The notes beneath the pieces are model-generated. The model had not been told where the DNA came from and did not search any database. It saw nothing but the letters and a program-made list of their open reading frames with translations. Both the position numbers and the translations under genes were made by a program. Shown here in pieces: positions 22,884 to 23,768 of a stretch of DNA of 23,768 nt. How positions within the stretch are numbered: position 1 is the stretch's first letter; every line of letters starts with the position of its first letter. Origin of the DNA: an uncultured Methylococcaceae bacterium (GTDB lineage Bacteria; Pseudomonadota; Gammaproteobacteria; Methylococcales; Methylomonadaceae); NCBI GenBank assembly GCA_903903365.1, contig CAIUYS010000176.1, positions 1 through 23,768 of the forward strand. The letters are read 5' to 3'.

Positions 22884-23768
22884 TTAATACAACAAAAAGG
22901 GCAAACGCGCTTCTTCCCACGCCAACTCATCCACTCGCGTCATGCTATCCAAATCATCCGGTATGGCTTGGACATCATCCACCCACTCGCGTAACAGGGT
23001 CGAGCCGTTGATTACGTCGATAGCCAAGCGATCCAACTCATACTCATACGGAAAATCACGCCATAACGGGTAATCGGGTTGCTGGTGACGTAGCGCTTTA
23101 AACGCCAACGCCTGCAAGCGCCAAGGACGAAAAGCGGCGTGATCGTAAGCGTTATCTTCCACATGGATTTGCACACCGGCACACAGTTTGCCTGCATATT
23201 TATGAAAAGTCGGCTCAAACCAGCATTCACGCAAACGGCAACCTGCCAGCCATTGCGGCGCACTATCATGCATGGTTTTGATAAGTGCTTTGGCATCAAT
23301 GTCTGGCGCACCGAATAATTCCAAGGGTCGTGTTGTGCCACGGCCTTCGGAGAGCGTTGTACCTTCCAGCATCACGGTCCCCGCGTAACAGCGAGTCATC
23401 CACAGATTTGGTGCATTGGGACTGGGGTTGATCCAACTACGCTCACCCAGCGGCCAGCCATAACCTGGCGCTGACTCCGGCTGCCAGCCTTGCATTCTGA
23501 TAACCTGACAATCGACATCCAGCGCCAAGGTAGCAATAAACCAGTTCGCCAGTTCGCCCATCGTTAAACCGTGACGCATCGGCATCGGGCCTGCACCAAC
23601 AAAACTCTCCCAACCCGGGCGTAACGTCAACCCTTCTACCGGGCGCCCGGCCGGATTGGGTCGATCCAGTATCCACACGGTTTTTTGGTGCGCTGCCGCC
23701 GCTTCCAGCACATAGCGCAAAGTAGTGATAAACGTGTAAATACGACAACCCAAATCTTGCAAATCAAC
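22884..23768 (-). CDS. NamZ-type exo-beta-N-acetylmuramidase, DUF1343 (5' end outside window)
   Basis: The last 295 codons of a protein that continues beyond the window; the frame is open to base 23768, where it reads VDLQDLGCRIYTF. DUF1343 proteins include NamZ, which removes terminal N-acetylmuramic acid from peptidoglycan fragments during cell-wall recycling. Visible family motifs are VDLQDLGCRIYTF (typical VDLQDVGSRFYTY), LDRPNPAGRPVEG, SFVGAGPMPMRHGLTMGELANWF, and a C-terminal half with WFEPTFHKYAGKLCAGVQIHV. Whether a signal peptide is present cannot be seen. It is convergent with nfeD, and its stop lies 24 bp from the REP-like hairpin. Confidence 0.88.
   Translation of the reverse strand, partial: VDLQDLGCRIYTFITTLRYVLEAAAAHQKTVWILDRPNPAGRPVEGLTLRPGWESFVGAGPMPMRHGLTMGELANWFIATLALDVDCQVIRMQGWQPESAPGYGWPLGERSWINPSPNAPNLWMTRCYAGTVMLEGTTLSEGRGTTRPLELFGAPDIDAKALIKTMHDSAPQWLAGCRLRECWFEPTFHKYAGKLCAGVQIHVEDNAYDHAAFRPWRLQALAFKALRHQQPDYPLWRDFPYEYELDRLAIDVINGSTLLREWVDDVQAIPDDLDSMTRVDELAWEEARLPFLLY

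Overview
This 23.8 kb window looks like chromosome from a Gram-negative gammaproteobacterium. It encodes a cytochrome bd assembly exporter (CydDC), outer-membrane beta-barrel proteins, Tex, a QmcA/NfeD pair, a YihY-family protein and a glutamine synthetase I carrying the adenylylation tyrosine. Moderate GC, type I plus type III glutamine synthetases, a BBP2-type porin and an exosortase-associated TIGR04073 protein would fit a Methylococcales-like organism. That placement is an inference; no marker gene in the window proves it. There are no tRNA, rRNA or CRISPR features.

Left part (1-7600): the 3' part of cydD overlaps cydC (cytochrome bd assembly ABC exporter). Then come an unrecognised exported protein and a HAD phosphatase, both leftward, and a PitA-type phosphate transporter. 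The long gaps hold relics: a decayed IS6-type transposase C-terminus before pit, an orphan tyrosine-recombinase N-terminus after pit, and several palindromes.

Centre (7600-13690): a nitrogen-assimilation block. It has a leftward type III glutamine synthetase (glnN-like), a leftward BBP2-type porin and a rightward type I glutamine synthetase (glnA). Both leftward genes have a convincing sigma-54 (-24/-12) element. Upstream of each lies a pair of GTGC-bearing, NtrC-like sites whose centres are 32 bp apart in both cases. This suggests that the porin belongs to the same nitrogen-stress regulon as glnN. glnA instead has a sigma-70-like TATAAT.

Right part (13690-23768): a 0.77 kb gap with palindromes, then tex followed on the same strand by a TIGR04073-family protein. 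Next are an MscS-type channel with its own promoter, a divergent YihY/BrkB-family membrane protein and a small membrane protein convergent to YihY. A qmcA-nfeD operon follows, preceded by a terminator-like hairpin in its leader. A REP-like hairpin separates it from a leftward NamZ/DUF1343 gene cut by the window end.
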